Assembly: GCA_023421075.1 (NCBI GenBank)
Contig: JAEZUM010000094.1
Location: forward strand, 1-56,609
DNA length: 56,609 nucleotides
Origin: Bacillota bacterium
GTDB taxonomy: Bacteria > Bacillota > Clostridia > Lachnospirales > Lachnospiraceae
Direction: 5' to 3'
The position numbers were made by a program, and so were the translations under genes. The notes under the pieces were generated by a model. It ran no database searches. It saw only the letters and a list, made by a program, of their open reading frames with translations, and was not told the origin of the DNA. Of the stretch, positions 41,405 to 50,825 are shown piece by piece; the first letter of the stretch is position 1; every line of letters starts with the position of its first letter.

Positions 41405-42343
41405 TTACCCTTTTACCGAACCAATGGTCAAACCGGAGATAATGTAACGCTGGAAGAATGGATACGCAAAGGCGATCGGGATTACAATTAATACAACCAG
41501 TGCCATTCTTAAACTCTCCTGAGGAAGACTACTCATAATCTTACTAACCTCAGTACCGATGACAGAGCTGTTACGAACCAAAAAGTCAACCTGGATCTGC
41601 ATCTTCATCAACAAATACTGTAACGGTATATACTTCGCATCTCGTACATAAAGCATCGCGATGAACCACTCATTCCAGAAGGCCAGCGCATTTAGAAGTG
41701 CAACGGTAGCAATTCCGGGCTTTGAGATAGGAACGATAATCTTAAAAAGCGTATTATATTCACCACTTCCGTCAATCGATGCCGATTCGATTAATTCTGT
41801 CGGAACCGTGCTCTGGAAGAAGGTCCTCATGATGATGATATTGAAGGGATTGACCAGCATCGGTACAATCAGAGCTGCATAATTGTCACTTAAGCCCAGC
41901 ATGTTCTTACATACCATGTAGGTAGGAGCCAAACCGCCGCCAAACATCATCGTAAAGAAACAGAAGAAGGTGAAAAACTTACGATATTTAAAATCCTTTC
42001 GAAACAGCGCATACGAATATAGGATACAGATCAAAACACTAATTCCGGTGCCCAGGATCGTAATAAAAAAGCTGTTAAAATAAGACCGCCAGAGCTGATC
42101 GCCAAGATCCATAACATATTGATAAGCCTCTACAGACCACTCAATCGGTTGAAACGAGAATCCAATCTCTCGAATACTGTTCTCTGAAGACAACGATATT
42201 ATAGCCACGAAGATAAAGGGTATCACACATAGTAGGCAAAACAGACCAAGAATAATATTTAATATGATTTCTACGGGAAGACTTACCGCATTTAAGCGGG
42301 AGCTTCTTCGTATGGGTATTATCTTTTCTTTCATAGTCATCAT
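41405..42343 (-). CDS. ABC-importer permease (LplC/YtcP type)
   Basis: The 312-residue permease of the CUT1 class has about six helices and the EAA loop SASIDGSGEYNTLFKIIVPI, which contacts the ATPase. It ends with RYIISGLTIGSVKG, the usual LplC C-terminus. AAAGGATTGG precedes ATG-ATG; either of the adjacent ATGs at 42343 or 42340 may be used. It lies between the other permease and the binding protein. Confidence 0.94.
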   Translation of the reverse strand: MMTMKEKIIPIRRSSRLNAVSLPVEIILNIILGLFCLLCVIPFIFVAIISLSSENSIREIGFSFQPIEWSVEAYQYVMDLGDQLWRSYFNSFFITILGTGISVLICILYSYALFRKDFKYRKFFTFFCFFTMMFGGGLAPTYMVCKNMLGLSDNYAALIVPMLVNPFNIIIMRTFFQSTVPTELIESASIDGSGEYNTLFKIIVPISKPGIATVALLNALAFWNEWFIAMLYVRDAKYIPLQYLLMKMQIQVDFLVRNSSVIGTEVSKIMSSLPQESLRMALVVLIVIPIAFAYPFFQRYIISGLTIGSVKG

Positions 42344-42381
42344 CCAATCCTTTTATAATGGGTTAATCCTTATGCTAACTT

Positions 42382-43347
42382 TTAGAATAAGCTGCTGTCC
42401 TCGTCAACCTTACGAACCACTGCGTTCGCTGACATGAGGCAGACAAAGCCCACAATATTCTGAAGCAGACCTGCAGCTGTACTCATGCCGATATTATTCG
42501 TAGCCATCAATGCTCGGTACACATAGGTATCAATAACCTGTGTACTGGGGAACAACGGTCCTGAATTCATGGGTACATTCCAGAAAAGACCAAAATCCGC
42601 ATTGAAGATCTTACCGACATTCATAATGAATAAGATAATGATCATAGGCTTTAGATGTGGTATTGTAACATACCGAATCTGCTGCCACTTTGTTGCACCG
42701 TCAATGCTTGCCGCCTCATATTGAGACATATCAATCCCGGTGATCGCGGCCAGGTATAGAATGGTGGAGTATCCGACATTTTTCCATAGATTAGCTATGG
42801 TCAAAATGACCGGCCAAGGCTTGTTGTCATTATACCAATTGGTAACATCCATGCCCCAGGCTTCCTGCAGATGCACCAGAAGACCACGGGTCGGATCCAA
42901 AAAAGCAAGAACAAAATAACTGGCAACTACCCAACTTAAGAAGTACGGAAAAAACATTAAGGTCTGATGTACCTTCGCGACAAATTTATTGGTTATCTCA
43001 TTCAGCATAATCGCAAAGGACACCGAAATGATCAATCCCAGAAGGATCCATAAAGCATTGTATCCGATCGTATTCCGTATCATCGACCAGGAGTCCGAGG
43101 TGGTGAATAGGAACTTAAAATTTTTCATACCGACCCATTTACTATGTATCACATTGTTGATCAGCGAAGGCGCCTTGGTATAAATCTTATAATCCTTGAA
43201 CGCGATCACAATACCGAACATCGGTAAATAACGCAGCAGCAAGAGCCATATTACTCCCGGTGTAACCATGCTTAACAGTAAGATTGTCTTCTTCTTCGTT
43301 GTAAATCCACGGGGTGTCAAATTTCTTGAAGATGTTGGTTTGGGCAT
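42382..43347 (-). CDS. ABC-importer permease (LplB/YteP type)
   Basis: The 321-residue permease starts with a basic cytoplasmic stretch and the LLLLRYLPMFGIVIAFKDY segment typical of LplB. The EAA loop reads EAASIDGATKWQQIRYVTIP. It forms the heterodimeric channel with the next gene. ATG at 43347 follows AAGGGAGG; upstream in-frame codons lack a site. A TATAAT on the minus strand (43441-43446) is a possible -10, with no clear -35. It is the first gene of the operon, and the AraC regulator at 44945 is a plausible controller. Confidence 0.94.
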   Translation of the reverse strand: MPKPTSSRNLTPRGFTTKKKTILLLSMVTPGVIWLLLLRYLPMFGIVIAFKDYKIYTKAPSLINNVIHSKWVGMKNFKFLFTTSDSWSMIRNTIGYNALWILLGLIISVSFAIMLNEITNKFVAKVHQTLMFFPYFLSWVVASYFVLAFLDPTRGLLVHLQEAWGMDVTNWYNDNKPWPVILTIANLWKNVGYSTILYLAAITGIDMSQYEAASIDGATKWQQIRYVTIPHLKPMIIILFIMNVGKIFNADFGLFWNVPMNSGPLFPSTQVIDTYVYRALMATNNIGMSTAAGLLQNIVGFVCLMSANAVVRKVDEDSSLF

Positions 43348-43534
43348 AATGGTAAAGCCTCCCTTAATTATTCTTTGAACATTGTACATTTCGCCTAAAA
43401 TGGACTTACGAAGTACGTCGCATTTATGAATATTACATAAATTATATTACACATTTATTGACGATTAGTCATTTTACAGAATTGTTATTATTTGCTTATA
43501 TTTGTTGTCTTGGATAATTCACTGCAAATACAAC

Positions 43535-43561
43535 AAAAAAGACTGCTAAAAGCAGTCTTTT
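43535..43561 (-). terminator. Terminator of the CFI-box gene
   Basis: AAAAGACTGC (43537-43546) pairs with GCAGTCTTTT (43552-43561) around a five-base loop, with TTTTTTG following on the minus strand. Confidence 0.87.
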
Positions 43562-43601
43562 CATAGAATCCTATCATATAATTCGTATCTATTCTTATTG
43601 A

Positions 43602-44543
43602 TCAGTCGCCAAAGGGCATGCTCCGATTTAATTCATGGACCATTCTTACATATCGTTTCTGACAACGCTTACTACGGCTGTGCTCGATATCCTTAAGACA
43701 GGGCTGAAGGTATTTTATCCATAATTTCCGGTATCTCTCTTCACTCCCCGGCTGGATATTAAGATAAGCAACAATCCTTGGCGCCACTAGATAATATTCC
43801 TCCACCAACTTCCGTCCATCTTCACGGTTCATCAGATAGTGATCACGGTAATCCCGAAATCGTTCTAATTCATAGCAGTCATCCGGTTTATTCAGCGTCT
43901 CACAGACTGCCGAGGTGATAAAACAGAACCCCTTTCGTAAAAACCCGGCTGCCATCTCTTCATAAGTTGCTTTCTTAAATTCGCATTTCGGATACTTCTT
44001 CTTCCACTCCTCCAGGATGCGATCCGCCAGTAGATCTCCGATCTCCAGCTTCAGATAGCCAATCATCGGAACCAGATATACTGCCAGGAAGTAGCGATAC
44101 TGATCAATCAACACCGCCTTAGAATTCTTATGTAGAAGTCCTGTATTCGATTTGATGTATTTATCTATGGTTGCCATCAGCTCCAAAGAGAATGCACCAA
44201 CCACATCCTTTCGCACTTCGTCGGATAATCTGGCGTATCGCTGAATTGGTAACAATATGCTTTCCCCAAGCATGGCATACTCTTCAAAGCATGTTCGGTA
44301 TCCCTCTCTTGTAAACCTCTGCAGCAGCCTCTCATGGTTGCCAACCAGTTCGCCTATGCGCTCGGAAGCCTCCAGATAAGCAGCCTCAAGCTCCTGCCTT
44401 CCTTCTGCTTCTTGCTGCTGTTCCTGCATCGCTTCGTCTATATGGAAGTGCTCCCCGCAATACATACAGATGCATTCCTTTAAACCATCCGGTACCGGGA
44501 GCTCTCTTTTACATAGGGGACAGTTCTTAATGACATAATCCAT
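43602..44543 (-). CDS. Zinc-ribbon protein with CFI-box-type C-terminal domain, function unknown
   Basis: The 313-residue protein begins with a zinc-ribbon, CPLCKRELPVPDGLKECICMYCG, followed by an acidic coiled-coil-like helix (about 38-75). The C-terminal part has CFITSAVCETLNKPDDCYELERFRDYRD, the CFI-box seen at the end of many clostridial proteins. These proteins are uncharacterised. The start is ATG 44543, with AAAGGAG 8 bp upstream; GTG at 44546 is an alternative. It stands alone between an ABC importer and an AraC gene. Confidence 0.75.
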   Translation of the reverse strand: MDYVIKNCPLCKRELPVPDGLKECICMYCGEHFHIDEAMQEQQQEAEGRQELEAAYLEASERIGELVGNHERLLQRFTREGYRTCFEEYAMLGESILLPIQRYARLSDEVRKDVVGAFSLELMATIDKYIKSNTGLLHKNSKAVLIDQYRYFLAVYLVPMIGYLKLEIGDLLADRILEEWKKKYPKCEFKKATYEEMAAGFLRKGFCFITSAVCETLNKPDDCYELERFRDYRDHYLMNREDGRKLVEEYYLVAPRIVAYLNIQPGSEERYRKLWIKYLQPCLKDIEHSRSKRCQKRYVRMVHELNRSMPFGD

Positions 44544-44588
44544 CACGTTTTCTCCTTTTAGAATCCACTTTGATTCATAAACAACTTC

Positions 44589-44617
44589 AGTTTAGTGCAA
44601 TCCTTAGGGCTTGTCAA
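44589..44617 (-). promoter_or_regulatory. Promoter of the CFI-box gene
   Basis: TTGACA (44612-44617, perfect) and TAAACT (44589-44594) are 17 bp apart on the minus strand, about 45 bp before the start codon. Confidence 0.65.
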
Positions 44618-44830
44618 TCCACAACAAAAGGCGTTGCTCCAGAAGTTATTGACGAACATAAGAATATGCTTTTTTAGTTATGAAAAATTGATATATTATT
44701 TTTTACCGAACCGGATTGTTTTTTATTAATATTAGCTATTATGCCAATAGAATACAAGTAATATATTGTCTATTTTAAAACATTTTATTAAAGTAAAAAT
44801 AGAAACAACTATAGAATTAACAACAAAGCC

Positions 44831-44859
44831 TTGTATTTTTTGTCAATTTGTTATATATT
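44831..44859 (+). promoter_or_regulatory. Promoter of the cupin-AraC regulator
   Basis: TTGTAT (44831-44836) and TATATT (44854-44859) are 17 bp apart. The rest of the 400-bp gap 44544-44944 is AT-rich with no gene seen. Confidence 0.5.
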
Positions 44860-44944
44860 AATAGCAACAATTCAGATTACATACTTGCTATCTACGAATA
44901 GGAACCATTTATCCAATATTTAAGTTATACAGGGAGGGAATACG

Positions 44945-45820
44945 ATGATCAGTACTCTGGAGGGAATTCGCGAAACCGTTAATTTTGCTGAGAATACGAC
45001 CATTAAACTTTACGACAATGACGAGGCAGAGGATTATCCAAATCACTGGCATACACCTTTAGAGATTGTCATGCCAACCTTAAGCGAATATCAGACAGTA
45101 TGTAATGATGTAACCATTAATTTGAGAGTGGGAGATATTCTAATCATCGCACCCGGCACGGTACATCGCTTTTATGCACCAAAGGTCGGTAAAAGAATTA
45201 TCTTTCAGGCTGAATTGTCCGAATTTAACAGCATAAGAGAATTTGATGCGTTTACGGCATTAATTCAACCGGCCTTACTCATCACACCGGAAGAAGCACC
45301 TTTAATTCATGCTCAGATCGTAGAATTAATTAAAGATATTACCAATGAGTATCTGACGAATGCACAGATGATGAACATTTCCATCTATTCAAAATTGTTT
45401 CAGATCATGGTATTGATCAGCAGGAACTATTCCAGTGCTTCGAACAGCTTCTCCGGTGCAAAGACCTGCAAGCAGCAGGAGTACCTGATGAAATTCCACA
45501 GTATATGCGATTATATCAACCAGAACTGCACAGAGAATCTGTCGCTGGATGCTATCGCGGATATGGCTGGCTTTAGTAAGTTCCATTTCAGCCGACTGTT
45601 CAAGGAATTCACAAACGTATCCTTCTACAAATACCTGAATGCTCGCAGAATTGCTTGCGCAGAACGGCTTCTGATTGATCCCAATATGAATATCACAGAG
45701 GTTGCCTTCCGATCCGGCTTTAACAACATCTCTGCTTTCATAAGAATGTTCCGAATTGTTAAGAACTGTACACCAACCGAATTTAGGAACATGTATCAGG
45801 GAAGAGTCGATTTGAACTAG
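44945..45820 (+). CDS. AraC-family regulator with N-terminal cupin domain
   Basis: The 291-residue protein has an AraC-type cupin sensor (PNHWHTPLEIVMPT, then VGDILIIAPGTVHRF, a His-rich sugar-binding fold) in residues 20-100. The C-terminal HTH domain has LSLDAIADMAGFSKFHFSRLFKE and ITEVAFRSGFNNISAFIRMF. This architecture usually controls carbohydrate use. The neighbouring importer (39694-43347) and pullulanase genes are possible targets; neither is proven. AGGGAGGG precedes the ATG. Confidence 0.93.
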   Translation: MISTLEGIRETVNFAENTTIKLYDNDEAEDYPNHWHTPLEIVMPTLSEYQTVCNDVTINLRVGDILIIAPGTVHRFYAPKVGKRIIFQAELSEFNSIREFDAFTALIQPALLITPEEAPLIHAQIVELIKDITNEYLTNAQMMNISIYSKLFQIMVLISRNYSSASNSFSGAKTCKQQEYLMKFHSICDYINQNCTENLSLDAIADMAGFSKFHFSRLFKEFTNVSFYKYLNARRIACAERLLIDPNMNITEVAFRSGFNNISAFIRMFRIVKNCTPTEFRNMYQGRVDLN

Positions 45821-45876
45821 TCACATAACTTATAACGTATTACATAGGAACTGCTGCATCAATACATATATCGTTC

Positions 45877-46006
45877 GCTAAGATAAGATTAATACGTATC
45901 TCATAATACACTGTTTGACGGACATTTTATTATTTTGTAAGACAATAACAAAATAATAAATGTCCGTCAAACTTTGAGTGCGAGATGCTATTAGCCTTAT
46001 CTTAGC
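45877..46006. repeat. 130-bp imperfect inverted repeat (MITE-like or bidirectional terminator)
   Basis: The outer ends GCTAAGATAAG (45877-45887) and CTTATCTTAGC (45996-46006) are perfect inverted repeats. A long inner stem pairs GTTTGACGGACATTT with its complement, extended by TATTATTTTGT arms with one slipped base. The intervening arms are partly diverged. Total arm length is about 60 bp. It lies between the convergent araC and pullulanase genes and ends 5 bp from the pullulanase stop. It is longer than an ordinary terminator, has no coding capacity, and has no evident target-site duplication. Confidence 0.7.
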
Positions 46007-46010
46007 TTAC

Positions 46011-48002
46011 TTATGTGAATTGAATGCAGCTCTTCTTCATAATCAGTGCGGAAACCGGTTCAACGGAAACCACACCGCCGGGATGATGCTCCAGTACAAT
46101 GGTTCCTGCCACGATCCCTTTTACATATACACTCCAATCACCCTCGGGTATGTGAATGGTCTTTGCATCCTGATTCGCATTGTACATTACACAGATTTCT
46201 TCTTGCTCATCCGACAATAGAAAGGATACCACATTGGGCTGGGTCCAATCAAGAAATCGGAGATAAACCCTTATTTCCTCAGCCTTGGACAGACGAAGCA
46301 GTCTGTGCTGCTTCCTCAGAGCAATCATACCCTTGTAATATTCTACTGCCACATGATTTCCATGAAGCAGATCCCATTTCAGACTATTGATCATATCCGG
46401 AGACCGATAGCTGTTATCATCAAATGCGGTCCCCTCCTCATTCAGAGGCTTACTTCGCAGAAATTCTTCCCCCGCCTGAAAGAAAGGGATTCCCTGGCAG
46501 GTGAATAGGATTGCAGCGGATAACAGGTTCATTCTTAATCGCATCTCATGGCTATCCTTCGGATTGGACAGGGCCAGTTTATCCCACAGCGTCAGGTTAT
46601 CGTGAGCAGACGTATAATTTACCGTCTGTGTGGGTTCTGCTGCCCAGGGTGCATTTGAGGAATATACCACTCTTCCATAATCCACTCCCTGATGCCAGGT
46701 AGAAGCCGCCACTCCGAATTTAACGGACTCCTCCAGACCGTTTCTCCCACTGATGTAACCCCTTTCCGAGCCCTGAAACACACTTCCCTTAATTGTGTCC
46801 CGAAGATTATCATTAAAAGCTGCGATACCGGAATTCATATTTTTAATATTATTCTTAATCGCCCGTTTCCAATCCGGCAAGGGTGATAAACCTCCGGTCC
46901 AGCCTTCCCCGTATACGAGGATACTCGGATCAATCTCATTCAGTACTCTTCTTAGCTCGTTCATTGTCTGTATATCATGAATCCCCATCAGATCAAAACG
47001 AAAACCGTCAATATGATATTCCTGCACCCAATAAACCACGGAATCTATGATAAATTTGCGCATCATAGCACGTTCCGAGGCGGTCTCATTACCGCAACCC
47101 GATGCATTCGAAAAATATCCTTCCGGAGTCAATCGATAATAGTAGCCCGGTACAATACGATTAAAATTCGATTCCTCGCCTTCCATTGTATGATTATAGA
47201 CCACATCCATAACCACGCGAATCCCTCGTTTATGAAGCGAATGTACCATTTGCTTAAATTCCTGTATTCTCACAGCTCCGCTGTAAGGATCCGTGGAATA
47301 GGAGCCGTCGGGAACATTATAATTCTTCGGATCGTAGCCCCAATTAAACTGTTCCTCGTTAAGCCTTGTCTCATCCACCGTATGATAATCAAAGGATGGC
47401 AGCAGATGGACATGAGTAATCCCCAGCTCCACCAGATAATCCACTCCGGTCTTTTCCCCGTACGTGTTGGTAGTTCCTTCTTCCGTAAATGCAAGATACT
47501 TCCCCTTATATTTCATCCCCGAGCTTACATCTGCAGAAAAATCTCTGATATGGAGCTCATATATCACAGCATCGGTAGCATTTTCAAAAAGAGGGATCTG
47601 TTCCTCATAAAAATCTGAGGGATCTGTTCCTCTTAAATCAATAATCATTCCACGGTTACCGTTAACACCCACTGCTCTTGCATATGGATCTACCGCTTCC
47701 TTCGTCTCCCCGTCTACTGTTACCGTGTAAGTATAATATACTCCGTTGAGATCTCCTTCGATACCCGCAATCCAGGTTCCCTTCACATCCTTAAGCATCG
47801 GCTCCCTTTGATAAAGATCCTCAAGATCACCGCTTCGATACAAATTGATCATAACCCGGGAGGCTGTAGGTGCCCAAACGCGAAAACGGGTAATATCCTT
47901 CGTCCATACCGCACCCAAATCATGTCCCGTATAGAAATTGGACGACTCAAATTCAGTGGTTGAGAACCAATTATAAAATTCCAGCATCCTTAATCTATCC
48001 AA
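46011..48002 (-). CDS. pulA: Type I pullulanase (GH13)
   Basis: Pullulanase cleaves alpha-1,6 branch points in pullulan, starch and glycogen. The 663-residue enzyme has an N-terminal CBM48-like domain (about 25-105), then a GH13 barrel. The pullulanase signature NWGYDP is at 220-225, followed by YNVPDGSYSTDP. Conserved regions VVYNHT (268-272), GFRFDLMG (nucleophile Asp337) and VYGEGW (acid/base Glu366), and TSAHDN are all intact. No signal peptide is present, so it works inside the cell on imported branched dextrins or glycogen. The start is TTG at 48002, five bases after GGAGG. Confidence 0.95.
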   Translation of the reverse strand: MDRLRMLEFYNWFSTTEFESSNFYTGHDLGAVWTKDITRFRVWAPTASRVMINLYRSGDLEDLYQREPMLKDVKGTWIAGIEGDLNGVYYTYTVTVDGETKEAVDPYARAVGVNGNRGMIIDLRGTDPSDFYEEQIPLFENATDAVIYELHIRDFSADVSSGMKYKGKYLAFTEEGTTNTYGEKTGVDYLVELGITHVHLLPSFDYHTVDETRLNEEQFNWGYDPKNYNVPDGSYSTDPYSGAVRIQEFKQMVHSLHKRGIRVVMDVVYNHTMEGEESNFNRIVPGYYYRLTPEGYFSNASGCGNETASERAMMRKFIIDSVVYWVQEYHIDGFRFDLMGIHDIQTMNELRRVLNEIDPSILVYGEGWTGGLSPLPDWKRAIKNNIKNMNSGIAAFNDNLRDTIKGSVFQGSERGYISGRNGLEESVKFGVAASTWHQGVDYGRVVYSSNAPWAAEPTQTVNYTSAHDNLTLWDKLALSNPKDSHEMRLRMNLLSAAILFTCQGIPFFQAGEEFLRSKPLNEEGTAFDDNSYRSPDMINSLKWDLLHGNHVAVEYYKGMIALRKQHRLLRLSKAEEIRVYLRFLDWTQPNVVSFLLSDEQEEICVMYNANQDAKTIHIPEGDWSVYVKGIVAGTIVLEHHPGGVVSVEPVSALIMKKSCIQFT

Positions 48003-48076
48003 AATAACCTCCAATTATCGTCTAACGACAAGTCAATCTATAGTGATAATGTTTACTAATCAAATTAATATTCCAT

Positions 48077-48105
48077 ACTATATTATATCCTAATCTACTT
48101 GTCAA
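48077..48105 (-). promoter_or_regulatory. Promoter of the pullulanase gene
   Basis: TTGACA (48100-48105) and TATAGT (48077-48082) are 17 bp apart on the minus strand, giving a leader of about 70 nt. Confidence 0.7.
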
Positions 48106-48163
48106 CGCTTCATCGATTATGTTCACAGAATATTAAATATTCCGGTGTTCTATCGCAGATCCT

Positions 48164-48216
48164 TAAAAAGGTATTTCCAATCCCTTACACAAATGTGCTG
48201 TTGAATGGAAATACCT
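48164..48216 (-). terminator. Terminator of the beta-CASP hydrolase gene
   Basis: AGGTATTTCCA (48169-48179) pairs with its complement (48206-48216); the minus strand continues with TTTTTAAGG. It starts 8 bp after the stop codon. Confidence 0.78.
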
Positions 48217-48223
48217 CTTTTCT

Positions 48224-49831
48224 TTACCTATCCCATTTATCACAAAGAGAATTGATCTGACTCGTAAACTTAGCTAAATCCTTGTTAGCACCACCCTTGT
48301 TATGCTGAATGACCGCCGCAAGACGCTTACCGGCTTGCACCAGACGCTCAAATACTGTATCCACCTTAGCGGCTGTAACAACAGGCTCTGCAGTCTGGGC
48401 AGCGATCTTAACCCCCTCACGAACGCATACATTACTAGCCAAATCATAGGTTGCCCCGCTAAAGGGAGCGGCTGCAAAATATCCAAGCTCCTTACTAATA
48501 TATTCGGTAAACATTTCACAGACCTGGTCATCACCATGAATTACAAAAACTCTCTCCGGCTTCTTCTCAAAGCTGGTTAACCAACGAAGCAGACCATCAC
48601 GATCGGCATGACCGCTGACACCCGATAGCTGCCTTATATGAGCCTTCACCTGAATAGGTTCGCCAAAGAGCTTAACTTCCTGTGCTCCGTCCTGGATAAT
48701 TCTACCCAGGGTGCCAACCGACTGATGTCCGACAAACAGGATCGTACTGTCCTCTCTCCACAGATTATGCTTCAGGTGATGACGAATTCGACCGGCATCA
48801 CACATACCTGCTGCTGATATAATGACCTTAGGCTCCTCATCAAAATTGATTGCCTTCGATTCATCTGAGGTGATGGAGGTACAGAGACCGGGGAAGGATA
48901 ACGGATTAATACCCTTATTCACCAGCTCCATTGCATCCTGATCAAAATATCCTGTCATATAATCATGGAAGATCTGAGTGGCTTCCACAGCCAACGGACT
49001 ATCCACATAAACCTTGAAATTGCCGTGTCCCTTAATCAACCGATCGTCTTTTATCTTTCTTAAGTAATAAAGAAGCACCTGAGTTCTTCCTACCGCAAAG
49101 GAAGGAATCACCACATTACCGCCACGATCAAAGGTAGTCTGAATGATTTCGGTTAGTTCCGCAATATAATCCGGGCTTGCACCATGATTACGATCACCAT
49201 AGGTTGACTCCATGATTACATAATCCGCTTCTTTTATATACTGCGGATCATTAATCAGCGGTTGATTAATGTTTCCGATATCCCCGGAAAATACAACCTT
49301 CTTTGTAATCTCTCCCTCTGTTATCCACAGTTCGATACTGGCGGAGCCCAGAAGATGCCCAACGTCAGTAAATCGAACTTCTATGCCGTCATAAAGGCGG
49401 AAGGTCTCAGCGTACTCATGAGGAACAAATTTACGAATGGTTGCAAGCGCGTCTTCCATATTATAGATCGGTGCTGCTGTTTTATCACCGGAGCGCTTCC
49501 CCTTACGACTTCTCCATTCTGCTTCTGCCATTTGAATATGTGCACTATCACGAAGCATGATATTACATAAAGCACTCGTAGCGGAGGTTGCATGAATATC
49601 TCCCCGGAAACCCTCACTCACCAGTAATGGCAGCTTCCCGGCGTGATCCATATGTGCATGAGTCAGAAGCACGGTATCGATGTCTGCCGACGATACGGGA
49701 ATATCCTGATTCTCATAAGTATCTTTTCCTTGCTCCATACCACAGTCAATCAGAATGTTCTTCCCACAAGCCTCCAGATAATAGCAACTTCCGGTAACCT
49801 CATGCGTTGCTCCTAAAAACATTAATTTCAT
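48224..49831 (-). CDS. MBL-fold beta-CASP metallohydrolase (RNase-type)
   Basis: The 535-residue protein combines a metallo-beta-lactamase core (HAHMDH at 58-63, GHLLGSASIEL, FSGDIGN), a beta-CASP insert (AVGRTQVLLYYL, IISAAGMCDAGRIRHHL), and the C-terminal RMMBL-type motif SGVSGHADRDGLLRWL with FVIHGD. Members hydrolyse RNA, such as RNase J and YSH1/CPSF-like enzymes. The last 80 residues are an extra tail. A role in RNA processing is likely but the substrate is unknown. ATG at 49831 follows AGGAGGAG. It stands alone with its own terminator. Confidence 0.9.
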   Translation of the reverse strand: MKLMFLGATHEVTGSCYYLEACGKNILIDCGMEQGKDTYENQDIPVSSADIDTVLLTHAHMDHAGKLPLLVSEGFRGDIHATSATSALCNIMLRDSAHIQMAEAEWRSRKGKRSGDKTAAPIYNMEDALATIRKFVPHEYAETFRLYDGIEVRFTDVGHLLGSASIELWITEGEITKKVVFSGDIGNINQPLINDPQYIKEADYVIMESTYGDRNHGASPDYIAELTEIIQTTFDRGGNVVIPSFAVGRTQVLLYYLRKIKDDRLIKGHGNFKVYVDSPLAVEATQIFHDYMTGYFDQDAMELVNKGINPLSFPGLCTSITSDESKAINFDEEPKVIISAAGMCDAGRIRHHLKHNLWREDSTILFVGHQSVGTLGRIIQDGAQEVKLFGEPIQVKAHIRQLSGVSGHADRDGLLRWLTSFEKKPERVFVIHGDDQVCEMFTEYISKELGYFAAAPFSGATYDLASNVCVREGVKIAAQTAEPVVTAAKVDTVFERLVQAGKRLAAVIQHNKGGANKDLAKFTSQINSLCDKWDR

Positions 49832-49962
49832 AGTACTCCTCCTCAATTGTGACTTTATGCGATTCTATGTCAAAATAATCCTACTATTGTCATTATTGTA
49901 CGCTTTTGAAAATACCATGTCAATGCTTCGAACCGTTATGCATCTGATTGCTACCAAAGACG

Positions 49963-50643
49963 CTATTGAACGTATTGATTCAGTTTCTTTTCATCCAGAA
50001 TGTCTATGGTTCCCCGATTCAAAGACACAATTCCTTCGTTTTGAAAATATTTCAACATTCTGGTAACAACCTCTCTGGCGGTACCCAGATGATTTGCAAT
50101 CTTTTCGTGGGTAATCTCCAACGTAGTGCTTTCTCCGATTACCAGCTGCTCGATCAGAAAATTCGCAAGTCTCTTATCCAGACTGGTGAATAAGGCCTGT
50201 TCCATAATCCACATCACATCCGAGAAACGGGAAGCCATCAGATTATTGGTAAACACCTGAACTGACAGCGACTCCTGAGATAACTTACGAAATACCGAGG
50301 TTGGGATCAGATAAGCCTGTGTATCCTTTTCTACTTCTACAAAAATATCAAAGGAAATATTCTTCATCATACAGGATGCCGAAAAGATACAAACATCCCT
50401 CTCAAAAAGGCGATATAGTGTGATTTCCTTTCCTGTCTCTGATATGATAAATGCCCGTACCTGACCGCTACGGATCAAAAACAGACCGGAGCAGTTGTCG
50501 GAACCGCTATGCATCGATTCACCGGTTACAAATGGTTTCTTAACAATCACCTGTCGTAACGTTTCCTTCTGTGAATCGGTTAACTCCTTCCAAAAGCTCA
50601 GGGTATCATACAAGAATTCCTCATCTTTTTTCGTTAATGCCAA
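49963..50643 (-). CDS. Crp/Fnr-family transcriptional regulator
   Basis: The 226-residue protein has the cyclic-nucleotide-binding-type sensor fold (LFLIRSGQVRAFIISETGKEITLYRL), then a dimerisation helix and an HTH of the Crp type (ITHEKIANHLGTAREVVTRMLKYF). It carries several Cys residues (in CSGLF and CIFSASCMM) but not the N-terminal Fe-S cysteine set of classical FNR, so the signal is unknown. The start is TTG at 50643, with GGAG at 8 bp; the reading frame further upstream gives a non-conserved extension. A TATAAT (50693-50698, minus) lies about 50 bp upstream. The oxidative-stress genes beside it may be targets. Confidence 0.9.
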   Translation of the reverse strand: MALTKKDEEFLYDTLSFWKELTDSQKETLRQVIVKKPFVTGESMHSGSDNCSGLFLIRSGQVRAFIISETGKEITLYRLFERDVCIFSASCMMKNISFDIFVEVEKDTQAYLIPTSVFRKLSQESLSVQVFTNNLMASRFSDVMWIMEQALFTSLDKRLANFLIEQLVIGESTTLEITHEKIANHLGTAREVVTRMLKYFQNEGIVSLNRGTIDILDEKKLNQYVQ

Positions 50644-50751
50644 GGTCTTCACTCCATTCTTATTCAGTCTAAAATAGAAGCGTTTGGTTATTATTATACA
50701 CCAATCTGTGGAAATTTGCACCCCAAATGAAATCACAATCAAATTATGCAC

Positions 50752-50804
50752 AAAAAATTGCATGCATGCCGAGTTTCAAAATCTCTTATCCGGTATGCAT
50801 GCAA
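50752..50804 (-). terminator. Terminator of the desulfoferrodoxin gene
   Basis: TTGCATGCATGCCG (50758-50771) pairs with CGGTATGCATGCAA (50791-50804) with one wobble; six T follow on the minus strand (50752-50757). It also lies upstream of the Crp/Fnr gene. Confidence 0.85.
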
Positions 50805-50825
50805 TCATATAATCTAAATTATGTG

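Noticed and set aside
46977..47618. Plus-strand open frame of 213 codons within the pullulanase gene
   Set aside because: It is antisense to conserved GH13 motifs, with no plausible start site or family resemblance.
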